Below, piece after piece: positions 22,201-33,222 of a stretch of 64,000 bases of DNA (within the stretch, counting starts at the first letter, position 1; each line of letters begins with the position of its first letter). The notes beneath the pieces were generated by a model. That model saw only the letters and a list, made by a program, of their open reading frames with translations. It made no database searches and had not been told where the DNA came from. Origin of the DNA: Onthophagus taurus (Eukaryota; Arthropoda; Insecta; Coleoptera; Scarabaeidae); the NCBI RefSeq assembly GCF_036711975.1, contig NC_091970.1, positions 7,943,501 to 8,007,500 of the forward strand. The letters run 5' to 3'. The position numbers and the translations under genes were made by a program.

Positions 22201-24357
22201 TTTGACATATTTGTAATTTTCATTAAAAATGCTTTAAAATGAGTACAAACATGACATATTTAGCTCCAATATTAATGAAGTTATGGTCAACTTCCGGTTA
22301 ATGTCAACGTCAATTTTGCCATATTTGTAATCGTGAAAAATCCTTTAAAATGAGTCCAAACATGATACGTTTAATTCCAATATTTCTCGAGATATAAGCA
22401 GCTTCCGGTTTGAAATGTCAATGTCATTTTGACATATTCTTAATTTTTATAAAATGTCTTAATATTAGTCACAAAAACAAAAATATAATTAAAATTAAGG
22501 TTGGTATTAATACTTAAAAATTAAATTGCTATCTTCATTGCTGTTAACTTCGGGTTTAATGTTTTTTGTTCTAACTTTTTATCTTTGGACTCATTTTAAA
22601 GGTTTTTTAATGAAGTTGACAAATATGTCAAAATTGACGTTTCAAACCGGAAGTAATTAAGTTTCCATTAATATTAAAGTTAAATATGTCGAATTTGAAC
22701 TCATTTTAAAGGATTTTTTATGAAGTTGACAAATATGTCAAAATTAAAACTTGAAAGTTCGAACTTTTTAGTTTTTTGAGATAAATGCGTCAAGTTTGGA
22801 CTCACTTTAATAGTATTTTAGGTATTTCGGTATTTTTTCTAACAATAAGATAAGTTATACCTTTTTATTATCTAAAAACGATAAAATGTCGCTTAGTCAA
22901 GTGATGTATAACGCGGTCGAATTGAACTCTGACCAATTTCTCTTATTTCGGGGGTGTAGATGAAACATTTTTTTCAGGTTAGGTGTTGGAATTGACAATT
23001 AGAATTGTCAATTCAAATTTCTATTATCAAGTGTTACCAACTGCTACATATCTATTTCCCTACATTGTCAAAATTTATTTTATTTTTGTTAAAAAAAAGG
23101 ATAAAAACGCGAATTACAAACAATAGCATAAAAAGCACGTTCAAAAAGCACTCATTCATTAAAAAACTTGTGTTTCAACTTGAATTCGTGCATTTCAAGC
23201 GTGTCTTACAAAACTTTTTTTGTTTTTTAATATACTATTAAGCGCTAACTACATGATGATTTTAGGATAAACCTTTGAATAAAAAGTTGACAATTTTAAC
23301 GATAAGTTTTGCGAAACAAAGTGTGATAAAACAAGTTTTAACGGAGGGTGAAAAATATGTTATGACGATTTCACCCGTTTTAACGTTTAGCCAACAGTCG
23401 ATGTACGATATTGTAAATAATTTAGGTAGCTTAGCTGCCAGGTAAGTTTTTTTTTAAACAAATTAAGTTGATATTAACCAAACAAAAATTTAATTTAGAT
23501 TTATTTTCCGCCCAATAGAAGATAGTGCTTATTTTTACTTCACCCAAATGATTAAAAGAGATTCGACACTAACACAACAAGATCAGGTAATTAAATTTTA
23601 ATATCATTATTTTTAATAAATCTTTTCGTTTACAGAAATCTGTATCACAAGCAACCATAGTTTTAAGCCACTTATGTAAAGTTGTCACATCAATTGGATT
23701 AATTGCGGTGTTTTTTGGGAACTCTTACAGTTACACTTTATTATTTCTTTATGGAGGCACAAGTTTAACAGAAACGAACCTTCCAACAGTTCTCTTAAAG
23801 TGTCATTGCATTGCTGTTCTTCTTCTTGCTGTAAATGGAGTTACTGAATGTTATGTATTCGCTACGATGAATAACAAGCAATTGGATCGATATAATTACC
23901 TTATGGTGTTATTCTCAATCTCGTTTTTGTTGCTTTCTTACATCTTAACGATGTTTTTGGGCCCTGTTGGGTTTATATTTGCGAATTGCTTAAATATGGC
24001 GGCTCGAATAATGCATAGGTAAACAATACGCTTATTAAACAATGCTGTTTAATGATTCAATTCTTTTTTAGCGTTTATTACATATCCCACAAATACAAAG
24101 ATACAAATTACAAACCTTTAGACGGTTTAATTCCAGGAAAATTCTTTATTTTTTCGTTGATCTTATCATTATTTGTAACAAAATGGTCAGAGCACTTTTA
24201 TTTAGAAAATGTCACCATGAAATCAACCTTAATTCACATATTAATAGGAGCCATATGCTTTTTAATAACAATTTCAATTTGGGTTTACGAAAATAAGCAC
24301 TTGGCAACAATCGGATTTAACAAATACAAAAGGAGGTTATCCTTTAAAAGTGATTAA
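19227..24357 (+). CDS. RFT1: RFT1 homologue (dolichol-linked oligosaccharide translocation protein)
   Basis: Seven exons (19227-19286, 19338-19540, 19590-20067, 23266-23441, 23499-23586, 23636-24018, 24072-24357), with all phases consistent, give 557 residues (human about 541). Family matches include the N-terminal [18 protein letters not shown] and [25 protein letters not shown], and the central [18 protein letters not shown]. The rest are hydrophobic segments typical of this multi-pass (MOP-like) ER protein. RFT1 is needed for N-glycan precursor assembly at the ER membrane. Its exact flippase activity is debated. The fourth exon follows a 3.2-kb intron full of repeats, while the other introns are about 50 bp. 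The gene converges on LAMTOR5, with stops 28 bp apart. Confidence 0.95.
20905..21041. mobile_element. MITE, about 137 bp, Harbinger-like
   Basis: A nearly palindromic element. The terminal GGCCCACTTTTGCCACCTC pairs with the inverted complement of the right end (GAGGTGGTAAAAGTGAGCC). Inner segments (ataaatttaaccgatagata and its partner) and a central ggcgctcttagccaat / gagagcgct core extend the hairpin. It is flanked on both sides by TAA, consistent with a 3-bp TWA duplication as used by PIF/Harbinger elements. Family assignment is inference. Confidence 0.75.
21484..22830. repeat. Element end plus inverted copies of the 2.8-4.0 kb satellite
   Basis: 21484-21600 matches one end of the 16577-18073 element (ttgggaaaaattcaa, then atcatcatgtggcttaaaaa). 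From about 21605 the sequence changes to the satellite seen inverted at 2800-3950, with two units of about 525 bp (landmark ttcgggtttaat at about 22029 and 22551). No gene is visible. Confidence 0.7.
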
Positions 24358-24385
24358 ATAAAAATTAAAAAGAAATTTTGTTTGT

Positions 24386-24706
24386 TTAAATGTTCTTATA
24401 ATAAGCAGCCGTGATCGTTCCTTGCCGATGAATGATACATTTCTTTGAATTATTTTCAAAAACAATGATTGGATCTTTATTTCTCGGCTCTAATTTAGCG
24501 GCTTGTTCAGCAATCGCCGTTATAATCCCAGCACTTTCATTAGAAGCTTCTCCTTTCGCTTAAAAAACAATAATTTGACATAACCAAAAAACATTAAGGA
24601 TTTAATTACTTCCTAAACACAATCCTTGCCCCTCCGCGAAAACACACCCAAAAGTATTTGGCTCCGAAATAATCGCTTCCATAACACGATCTAAACGCGT
24701 TTCCAT
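24386..24706 (-). CDS. LAMTOR5: Ragulator complex protein LAMTOR5 (HBXIP)
   Basis: Two exons (24610-24706 and 24386-24558) give 89 residues, against 91 in human. The N-terminal METRLDRVMEAI and CVFAEGQGLCLG, then NESAGIITAIAEQAAKL and HRQGTITAAYYKN, follow the family closely. The fold is a single roadblock/LC7 domain. In the Ragulator complex on the lysosome it helps recruit Rag GTPases and activate TORC1. The ATG lies 239 bp from the first ZAD mini-gene ATG in a divergent arrangement. The duplication unit of the ZAD array starts only about 2 bp upstream of this ATG, so the unit carries LAMTOR5 leader sequence. Confidence 0.94.
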
Positions 24707-24945
24707 GATTATTAACTCAAAAAACTACTTTAAACTTCTTCTTCTTCTTCACAATGATAAGGCTTGGCAATGGGATTTGGATACTTGTCCCTATTATCTC
24801 CCAGTCACTGCGTACTTTAAACTTAATAATTTACTCAATAAAGAGAAACGTCAAAAAATGACAGCTAAAAAAACGGGATCTATTTTATCCACTTCGTCTA
24901 CACGAACAATAACAATAATTTTTATTCAAAAATTAAATAATAAAC

Positions 24946-25457
24946 ATGGAAATATGTCGATTATGTTTCAATTCAACATCAAATTCATATACACCTTCAA
25001 ATTTAAACGACGGAAGCGCCCACCGTAAGCAATTACAAATAATTCTCCCAGAAATAGTGAGGTTATGTCTCCTAAATAATACCCTTATTAATATTAATTT
25101 TTTAAGGATTTAAAGGCGATTTTATCGCCGATGTTGTGTTCAAACTGCTCAACAACCTTCGAAGACGTTTTTATTCTAAGAAAAACTTGGCTACAATGCG
25201 AGAAAAAGTTAAAAAACTACTTGGAAAACACACATAACCTCAACAATCCTTGTTTATTTGATGTAATTAACGAAGATCATAAATTGGTGATTTTAAACGC
25301 TTCCATTGATTTAAACGAAGAAGAGGAAATAAAAAATGAGCTTGAATTAGATGATTTTAATTTGGATGAGGATATAAAAATCGAAGAAAATCAAATTTGT
25401 GATATTTGCACGAAAAATGAGTGTGATTGTCAATATTCTTGTTTGATAAGCCCCTAA
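24946..25457 (+). CDS. ZAD-only mini-gene, copy 1
   Basis: Exons 24946-25056 and 25107-25457 encode 153 residues. The zinc-finger-associated domain (ZAD) is present with both metal-binding pairs, CRLC at residues 4-7 and CSNC near the start of exon 2. An acidic linker follows. The frame stops where the first C2H2 finger of the parent would begin (CLIS-P-stop instead of CLIC). ZAD domains dimerise, so a ZAD-only product could compete with the full protein (inference). This is the most divergent copy (Phe, Gln and Asp substitutions). Confidence 0.7.
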
Positions 25458-25616
25458 AAGTTTAAATTATTAACTTAAAAAACTACTTTAAACTTAATAA
25501 TTTACTTATTAAAGAGAAACGTCAAAAAATGACAGCTAAAAAAACGGGATCTATTTTACCCACTTCATCCTAATGAACAATAACAATAATTTTTATTCAA
25601 AAATTAAATAATTAAC

Positions 25617-26128
25617 ATGGAAATATGTCGATTATGTTTCAATTCAACATCAAATTCATATACACCTTTAAATTTAACCGACGGAAGCGCCCAACGTAAG
25701 CAATTACAAATAATTCTCCCAGAAATAGTGAGGTTATGTCTCCTAAATAATGCCCTTATTAATATTAATTTTTTAAGGATTTAAAGGCGATTTTATCGCC
25801 GGTGTTGTGTTCAAATTGCTCAACAACCCTCGAAGACGTTTTTATTCTAAGAAAAACTTGGCTAGAATGCGAGAAAAAGCTAAAAAATTACTTGGAAAAC
25901 ACACATAACCTCAACAATCCTTGTTTATTTGATGTAATTAACGAAGATCATAAATTGGGGATTTTAAACGCTTCCATTAATTTAAACGAAGAAGAGGAAA
26001 TAAAAAATGAGCTTGAATTAGATGATTTTAATTTGAATGAGGATATAAAAATCGAAGAGAATCAAATTTGTGATATTTGCACGAAAAATGAGTGTGATTG
26101 TCAATATTCTTGTTTGATAAGCCCCTAA
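25617..26128 (+). CDS. ZAD-only mini-gene, copy 2
   Basis: Exons 25617-25727 and 25778-26128 give 153 residues. The start, both CxxC pairs, the GTGAGG donor, the intron and the terminal stop are all as in copy 1. Exon 2 encodes the same 108-residue C-terminal segment as copy 3, so divergence is very low. It has its own promoter copy in the repeat unit. Whether it is transcribed cannot be told from the sequence. Confidence 0.68.
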
Positions 26129-26287
26129 AAGTTTAAATTATTAACTTAAAAAACTACTTTAAACTTAATAATTTACTTATTAAAGAGAAACGTCAAAAAA
26201 TGACAGCTAAAAAAACGGGATCTATTTTACCCACTTCATCCTAATGAACAATAACAATAATTTTTATTCAAAAATTAAATAATTAAC

Positions 26288-26799
26288 ATGGAAATATGTC
26301 GATTATGTTTCAATTCAACATCAAATTCATATACACCTTTAAATTTAACCGACGGAAGCGCCCACCGTAAGCAATTACAAATAATTCTCCCAGAAATAGT
26401 GAGGTTATGTCTCCTAAATAATGCCCTTATTAATATTAATTTTTTAAGGATTTAAAGGCGATTTTATCGCCGGTGTTGTGTTCAAATTGCTCAACAACCC
26501 TCGAAGACGTTTTTATTCTAAGAAAAACTTGGTTAGAATGCGAGAAAAAGCTAAAAAATTACTTGGAAAACACACATAACCTCAACAATCCTTGTTTATT
26601 TGATGTAATTAACGAAGATCATAAATTGGGGATTTTAAACGCTTCCATTAATTTAAACGAAGAAGAGGAAATAAAAAATGAGCTTGAATTAGATGATTTT
26701 AATTTGAATGAGGATATAAAAATCGAAGAGAATCAAATTTGTGATATTTGCACAAAAAATGAGTGTGATTGTCAATATTCTTGTTTGATAAGCCCCTAA
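26288..26799 (+). CDS. ZAD-only mini-gene, copy 3
   Basis: Exons 26288-26398 and 26449-26799 give 153 residues. The exon-2 protein segment is identical to that of copy 2, with only silent differences seen, as expected after recent duplication or gene conversion. ZAD cysteines and splice sites are intact, and the stop is the shared one. Confidence 0.68.
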
Positions 26800-26956
26800 A
26801 AGTTTAAATTATTAACTTAAAAACTACTTTAAACTTAATAATTTACTTATTAAAGAGAAACGTCAAAAAATGACAGTTAAAAAAAGGGATCTATTTTATC
26901 CACTTTGTCTACACGAACAATAACAATAATTTTTATTTAAAAATTAAATGATTAAC

Positions 26957-27468
26957 ATGGAAATATGTCGATTATGTTTCAATTCAACATCAAATTCATA
27001 TACACCTTTAAATTTAACCGACGGAAGCGCCCACCGTAAGCAATTACAAATAATTCTCCCAGAAATAGTGAGGTTATGTCTCCTAAATAATGCCCTTATT
27101 AATATTAATTTTTTAAGGATTTAAAGGCGATTTTATCGCCGGTGTTGTGTTCAAATTGCTCAACAATCCTCGAAGACGTTTTTATTCTAAGAAAAACTTG
27201 GTTAGAATGCGAGAAAAAGCTAAAAAATTACTTGGAAAACACACATAACCTCAACAATCCTTGTTTATTTGATGTAATTAACGAAGATCATAAATTGGGG
27301 ATTTTAAACGCTTCCATTAATTTAAACGAAGAAGAGGAAATAAAAAATGAGCTTGAATTAGATGATTTTAATTTGAATGAGGATATAAAAATCGAAGAGA
27401 ATCAAATTAGTGATATTTGCACGAAAAATGAGTGTGATTGTCAATATTCTTGTTTGATAAGCCCCTAA
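26957..27468 (+). CDS. ZAD-only mini-gene, copy 4
   Basis: Exons 26957-27067 and 27118-27468. ZAD cysteines are intact. A Cys in the linker after the ZAD (ICDIC in the others) is Ser here (ISDIC), and a Thr is Ile near the second CxxC. The promoter stretch differs from copies 2-3 (tgacagttaaaaaaaggg type), grouping copies 4-6. Confidence 0.66.
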
Positions 27469-27626
27469 AAGTTTAAATTATTAACTTAGAAAACTACTTT
27501 AAACTTAATAATTTACTTATTAAAGAGAAACGTCAAAAAATGACAGTTAAAAAAAGGGATCTATTTTATCCACTTCGACTACAGGAACAATAACAATCAT
27601 TTTTATTTAAAAATTAAATGATTAAC

Positions 27627-28138
27627 ATGGAAATATGTCGATTATGTTTCAATTCAACATCAAATTCATATACACCTTTAAATTTAACCGACGGAAGCGC
27701 CCACCGTAAGCAATTACAAATAATTCTCCCAGAAATAGTGAGGTTATGTCACCTAAATAATGCCCTTATTAATATTAATTTTTTAAGGATTTAAAGGCGA
27801 TTTTATCGCCGGTGTTGTGTTCAAATTGCTCAACAACCCTCGAAGACGTTTTTATTCTAAGAAAAACTTGGCTAGAATGCGAGAAAAAGCTAAAAAACTA
27901 CTTGGAAAACACACATAACCTCAACAATCCTTGTTTATTTGATGTAATTAAGGAAGATAGTAAATTGGGGATTTCAAACGCTCCCATTAATTTAAACGAA
28001 GAAGAGGAAATAAAAAATGAGCTTGAATTAGATGATTTTAATTTGGATGAGGATATAAAAATCGAAAAAAATGAAATTTGTGATATTTGCACGAAAAATG
28101 AGTGTGATTGTCAATATTCTTGTTTGATAAGCCCCTAA
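27627..28138 (+). CDS. ZAD-only mini-gene, copy 5
   Basis: Exons 27627-27737 and 27788-28138. Several amino-acid changes lie in the linker (KEDSKLGISNAP, EKNEIC). It shares the Ala-Pro variant with the full-length copy 6, suggesting exchange between neighbours. The shared stop is retained. Confidence 0.66.
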
Positions 28139-28296
28139 AAGTTTAAATTATTAACTTAAAAAACTACTTTAAACTTAATAATTTATTTATTAAAGAGAAA
28201 CGTCAAAAAATGACAGTTAAAAAAAGGGATCTATTTTATCCACTTCGTCTACACGAATAATAACAATAATTTTTATTCAAAAATTAAATAATAAAC

Positions 28297-29972
28297 ATGG
28301 AAATATGTCGATTATGTTTCAATTCAACATCAAATTCATACACACCTTTAAATTTAAACGACGGAAGCGCCCACCGTAAGCAATTACAAATAATTCTCCC
28401 AGAAATAGTGAGGTTATGTCTCCTAAATAATGCCCTTATTAATATTAATTTTTTAAGGATTTAAAGGCGATTTTATCGCCGGTGTTGTGTTCAAATTGCT
28501 CAACAACCCTCGAAGACGTTTTTATTCTAAGAAAAACTTGGCTAGAATGCGAGAAAAAGCTAAAAAATTACTTGAAAAACACACATAACCTCAACAATCC
28601 TTGTTTATTTGATGTAATTAACGAAGATCATAAATTGGGGATTTTAAACGCTCCCATTAATTTAAACGAAGAAGAGGAAATAAAAAATGAGCTTGAATTA
28701 GATGATTTTAATTTGAATGAGGATATAAAAATCGAAGAGAATCAAATTTGTGATATTTGCACGAAAAATGAGTGTGATTGTCAATATTCTTGTTTGATAT
28801 GCTCCAAAAAGTTTAAAACGTCGCTTAAATTACAACGACACAGCGTAACACACAACTCTAATAGACCACGGCCTTATTCATGTGATATTTGCCAAAAATG
28901 TTTTTATGTAAAATCCTCTTTAATTAATCATCAAGCAACTCATTCTGAGTCACGAAAATTCTCATGTGATCAATGTGAAGGATCTCAATTTGCTTGTAAA
29001 AAATATTTAAGTGACCACATAAGACGAGTGCATATAAAAAGGGAAGAAAAGTTATTCATTGGGGAATTCCGCTGCGATGTTTGTTTAAAAGTTTTTAGTA
29101 CTTTATTAAAAATGAAACGGCATAAAGCAACATTGCATAAAACGAGGTCAAGGAAGCACATTTGTGAAGATTGTGGCCAAAGCTTTTATACAAAATCAAC
29201 GCTAAATAATCATAAAGCAACGCATGTAATATCAAAAGAATTTTCTTGCGAAAAATGCGGATTGTGTTTTGCATCGAAAAAGTATTTAATGGATCATTCA
29301 AGACGGTTACATGAGACTTTAAAAAAAGTACAATCTGAAGTTGGCGTTTTTGAATGCGACATGTGTAATAAAAAATTTACACAAAAACGCTACCTCACTC
29401 AACATATATCAAACATACACATGGGAATAAAAAAAAAACGACCCCCAAAAAATTTAAAATGCGAATATTGTGGGAGAATTTTTACAAGCGATAACTTATT
29501 AACCCTACATTTACGCACTCACACCGGTGAGCGTCCCTACAAATGCGACGAGTGCGAAAAAAGTTTTGCTCAAGCAAGTTCGTTAAGAACACACAAACAA
29601 GCGATACACAGCAACGAAAAACCTTACGCTTGCGAGTATTGCGGTAAAAAATTCTCAACGAAGGGAATGTTATTAAAACATATTCAAAGTGTTCATATCG
29701 CCGATTCGATCCCAAAAAATCATAAATGCACCTTTTGTGGGAAAGCGTTTCGAACGCAAAGCCAAATGCTATCTCACATGAAATGGCACACAAACGATCG
29801 GCAATTTAGTTGCGACTTATGCGAAAAAAGTTTCGTTAATAACGGCGGTTTAAGAAAACATCGAAAAATTCATTTCGACGAAAAAGAACATAAATGCGAA
29901 TTTTGTGGGAAAGGATTTCATCAAAAATTTAATTTAAAAATACATATGAAAGTACATATAAGAATTGAGTAA
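28297..29972 (+). CDS. ZAD plus C2H2 zinc-finger transcription factor (full-length copy 6)
   Basis: Exons 28297-28407 and 28458-29972 encode 541 residues. The order is an N-terminal ZAD (CRLC at 4-7, CSNC about 46-49), an acidic linker to about residue 140, then 13 C2H2 fingers to the C-terminus. The first begins YSCLICSKKF and the last ends HQKFNLKIHMKVH. One TGERPYKC linker (HTGERPYKCDEC) is present, and most other linkers are non-canonical. ZAD-C2H2 proteins are a large, lineage-expanded insect family of DNA-binding regulators and chromatin organisers that dimerise through the ZAD. The target is unknown. This is the only copy in the array with the finger exon intact. Confidence 0.9.
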
Positions 29973-29979
29973 ATAAAAT

Positions 29980-32435
29980 ATATATTTAAATTATTTTTTT
30001 TTGTTTTAAACGGTTTTATTTTAGACATTATCTATATTTTAATTCGGAGGAGTTTTTTCAAATTGAAGCGCCAGAAAGAGGGTCAGTTTTAACCAAAAAT
30101 TACACTAGGAAAATTCGAGATGTTGCACGTCTCTCAGTCTAGGTCTTATGTTAGTGATAGTGCCAGTTTTAGTTCAATAAAAATATACAACATAGTGCGG
30201 AAAAGTAACTAACATTAGATTAACTTTAGTTATAAAACTTCTATTATATGATAACTAATCTCAATTTCAAATGTCAACCTCAATTTTTACTTATTTGTAA
30301 TCTTCATTAAAAATCCTTTAAAATGAGTACAAACACGACATATTTATCTTCAATATTAATGAAGTTATGGTCAACTTCGATTCGTGGTTTTCTATTATTT
30401 CGGGGGGATACAATTTAATTTCTTTCTGTCAAATTGTAAAGTTGATGACAGTTGGTAACAATAACAGGGAATTTTGTTATATTATGTTTTGAAATCAATT
30501 GGTGACATTATGACGTTTAAACTTCAGTTATTTAAAAAGAAAACCCAATTTTTGGTTTTATTTAATTATTTCTGTAATAATTAGTATAAACATCTTAACC
30601 TCAATTAACTAATGTCTAACAATGTTACTAGAAATTTAAAAAATTATTAAGAGACTAGGCAATACCAACTTAAATCCTGACAAGTATAGATAAAGAGCCA
30701 ACAAATAATTTTTTAAAAAAATTTGTAACTATCTTTAAATGTATTAAAACTGTTTATATAAATTATTATTATTATTATTAAAGATTTTTAATTTGTTCTT
30801 AGTTATATTTAATTTCAATTTTCGTACAAATGTCAAACAAAAAGGAAAATAAAAAAAGGCTTGTTTTTTTAGGCTTTCGATGCATAACGACTGAATACAT
30901 AAAGCTAAACCTGAATTTTTCTACTTCTAGGTCTAGTGTTAGTTCTAGTTTTAGTGCAATAAAAATATACAACATAGTGATATCTAACAACATCATGTTT
31001 GGACTCATTTTAATGTTTTTTTTATAAAGAATACATCATAAAAGAACACCATGAAGTTGTCCATTTGTTTATTATATGATAACTAACTTCAGATTTAGAT
31101 TATAAACCTAAATTTTGACATATTTGTAATCTTCATTAAAAATCCTTTAAAATGAGTACAAACATGACATATTTATCAATATTAATGAAGTTATGGTCAA
31201 CTTTCGGTTACAAATGTCAACGTCAATTTTGACATATTTGTAATCGTGAAAAATTCTTTAAAATGAACCCAAATATGATACTTTAATTCCAATATTACTC
31301 GAGATATAAGCAACTTCTGATTTGAAATGTCAATGTCATTTCGACATATTCATAATATCTTATGCTAATTAGCGCTACCTATCACTGCTACTAGAACTAA
31401 CACTACACCTAGACCTAGAAACATTCCGATTTAGTCCCCTAAATTCTGTTATTGTTATTTAACCCTAAATTCTTGTACATTTTATTGATCTAAAAAAAAT
31501 TTTTTTTCTTTATTTAATCCACTTACCTTGCTTATAATTTCATCCATTTACCCATGTTGAATTAAATACAACGTTTAAATCCAATTAATTAAGTGTTTTT
31601 CATTAAAAAAACTTAAATTTAATTTTGACAAGCACCTGCAATATTTGGATCTTAATCACCATGGTAACCGAGTCAAGTTGGATAACCTTAAAATAATAAA
31701 ATTTTATTCCGATTTTTTTATCAATTCTAACCTAATTTTTATTGATTTGAAAACAATTCGTAAAGAGATTATCTCGCATTCATAACAAATTCGTTAATTG
31801 TAATTAATTTAAATCGAATTTAAATCTAAATAAGAGAAATAAATTTTTTGATTTAATCCACTTACCTTGTTTATAATTCCCTAGATAAACCAATTTTGAG
31901 TTAAATACAGCCTTTTAAACCAATTAAATAAGACTTTTTTCTTAAAAAAAAAAACAAATTTAATTTTGACAAGCACCTGCAATATTTGGATCTTAATCAC
32001 CATGGTAACCGAGTCAAGTTGGATAACCTAAAAATAATAAAATTTTAACCGTTAATATTTCGCTTTATATTTTAATATTTTTGTTAATTTATTTTATATT
32101 TTTCTTTTTTTAATATTTTTATATTTAATATTTTTGTATATTACTTCTTAAGTAAAATACATTGTATAAATAAAAACATAGAAATGTCAATTCTTCCAAT
32201 GACGTCAGCAAGGCCTTTGCGGGGGGATACGTTCATAAATTCATAACCTATGGAGTTGGATTACCTTATTAGTTTATTTATTACAAAATTTCGTTACTTT
32301 CATTTAAGATGTTTTAAGAATTATAATAATAAGTATATAGTGTAGAAGAATTTAAATAGATGGCGTAATAAATTTATATAATTAATTAATGGTAATAATA
32401 ATAATGTAAATATTAAGATTATTTAAAAAAAATCT
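29980..32435. repeat. Repeat-rich intergenic region
   Basis: It contains further copies of the satellite seen at 2.8-4.0 kb (30210-30390 and 30980-31350) and a family bounded by ctaggtctagtgttagttcta-like words (30130-30200, 30900-30985, 31385-31430). Two direct copies of a block with atttggatcttaatcaccat (about 31635-31690 and 31970-32035) recur inverted at 2700-2760. A tccaatgacgtcagc segment near 32200 matches 2584 inverted. No gene is seen. Confidence 0.6.
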
Positions 32436-32438
32436 ATT

Positions 32439-32921
32439 TTAAACAGTCCATTTTAGACATCGAGTTTCATAATGAGTATCCAAACACTTATTACTACACA
32501 ATTTCGTTCCGCACGCAACACAAATATAGTTTCCATAGAATCCGCACACTGCACAAAAAGATAACGGGGGGAATTGGGAGTCTTCCACGGTGATAGATCC
32601 AAAAGAAATCCTCCCCGTTTCTTCGGCTTCTTTCCGATCATCCTCAATTAATTGTTGAAACGTTTTCCGATACTTTAAAGGATAATACTCGGGGTTACGT
32701 TCCTTCTTTTTACTTCTCGTTCTCGACTCAAGATTATCCTCAAATTTCGGTAACTTTTTACTCATGACTAAATCGGCGTGAGGATCATCGTGAAAATTAT
32801 CCATTTCAAGACTCTCCAAAAACTTTTTATGCCGCCTTTTTCGGGATGTTTCATCGACGATTCTTCGTTTCTCGCCTTCTTTGTAACGTTGCGATCCGCG
32901 CAGAACGGGTTTTGCGGACAT
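32439..32921 (-). CDS. ZNHIT1: Zinc finger HIT domain-containing protein 1
   Basis: Single exon, 160 residues (human 154). The basic N-terminus has QRYKEGEKRRIVDE and the C-terminal HIT zinc finger spans about residues 122-156 (CAVCG, CVACG, LCSNKC, H and C ligands visible). ZNHIT1 is a subunit of the SRCAP/SWR1 chromatin-remodelling complex that deposits H2A.Z. Its ATG is only 25 bp downstream of the GTF2H5 stop on the same strand, leaving no room for a separate promoter outside the GTF2H5 coding region. Confidence 0.94.
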   Translation of the reverse strand: MSAKPVLRGSQRYKEGEKRRIVDETSRKRRHKKFLESLEMDNFHDDPHADLVMSKKLPKFEDNLESRTRSKKKERNPEYYPLKYRKTFQQLIEDDRKEAEETGRISFGSITVEDSQFPPLSFCAVCGFYGNYICVACGTKLCSNKCLDTHYETRCLKWTV

Positions 32922-32946
32922 AATAATAAATTTCTGAGGTTAATTT

Positions 32947-33222
32947 TTATTTGTTATCCTTTTCGCTGATCGGGTAACTAATTTGATCCATTAAATCATC
33001 AATTTTCGTTTGTAAACTATCCAATATATCGGCGGAGATAAATAGGTGCCCTTCGTCCAAGTCTTGAATTATAAATTTTCGCCCCAATTTCATCGTTTCA
33101 TCTAAATGCAACAAGAATTGTTTCATTGCTGGGTCGCTAAAATTCATTTTTATGGGGGAAAGAAAGATTGGTGTTAATTCTACTTACCATTTAACTAAAA
33201 TTCCTTTCATAACGTTCACCAT
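32947..33222 (-). CDS. GTF2H5: General transcription factor IIH subunit 5 (TTDA/Tfb5)
   Basis: Exons 33188-33222 and 32947-33136 give 74 residues (human 71). The junction rebuilds a Cys codon: [11 protein letters not shown] then [21 protein letters not shown]-like ([12 protein letters not shown]) and LMDQ motifs match the family. It is the smallest core subunit of TFIIH, needed for nucleotide excision repair. A methionine visible at 33147 in the intron (MNFSD) is not the start. An AAATAAAA word overlaps the stop codon and could serve as a polyadenylation signal. Confidence 0.94.

Larger units (their letters stand above)
20247..22918. mobile_element. Inverted-repeat-bounded repeat cluster inside the long RFT1 intron
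   Basis: A 28-bp segment at 20247-20274 recurs inverted at 22891-22918 with 27 of 28 bases matching. The sequence between (2.67 kb) contains a nested MITE (20905-21041), a tacagggtgtttctg word near 20435, and satellite copies from 21605. It looks like a decayed DNA element with later insertions. I find no intact transposase frame. Confidence 0.6.
24708..28806 (+). repeat. Tandem array of 669-671-bp units carrying ZAD mini-genes
   Basis: Start codons at 24946, 25617, 26288, 26957, 27627 and 28297 define units of 671, 671, 669, 670 and 670 bp. Each unit holds about 30 bp from just upstream of the LAMTOR5 ATG, the shared promoter stretch, ZAD exon 1, a 50-bp intron and ZAD exon 2. The first five units end at the same premature stop. 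The sixth runs on into the full finger array. The left-hand copy retains about 90 extra bp (24738-24826) that the others lack, bounded by the direct repeat tactttaaactt, so the amplified unit lost this segment once. Confidence 0.92.

Noticed and set aside
30799-31027. Overlapping plus and minus frames near 30.8-31.0 kb
   Set aside because: They fall in dispersed repeat sequence shared with 4.0-4.2 kb and 51.0 kb and are not conserved as frames between copies.
32947-33147. GTF2H5 starting at the methionine at 33147 (MNFSD)
   Set aside because: This methionine is in the intron. The conserved start [17 protein letters not shown] requires the 33188-33222 exon and the acceptor at 33137.
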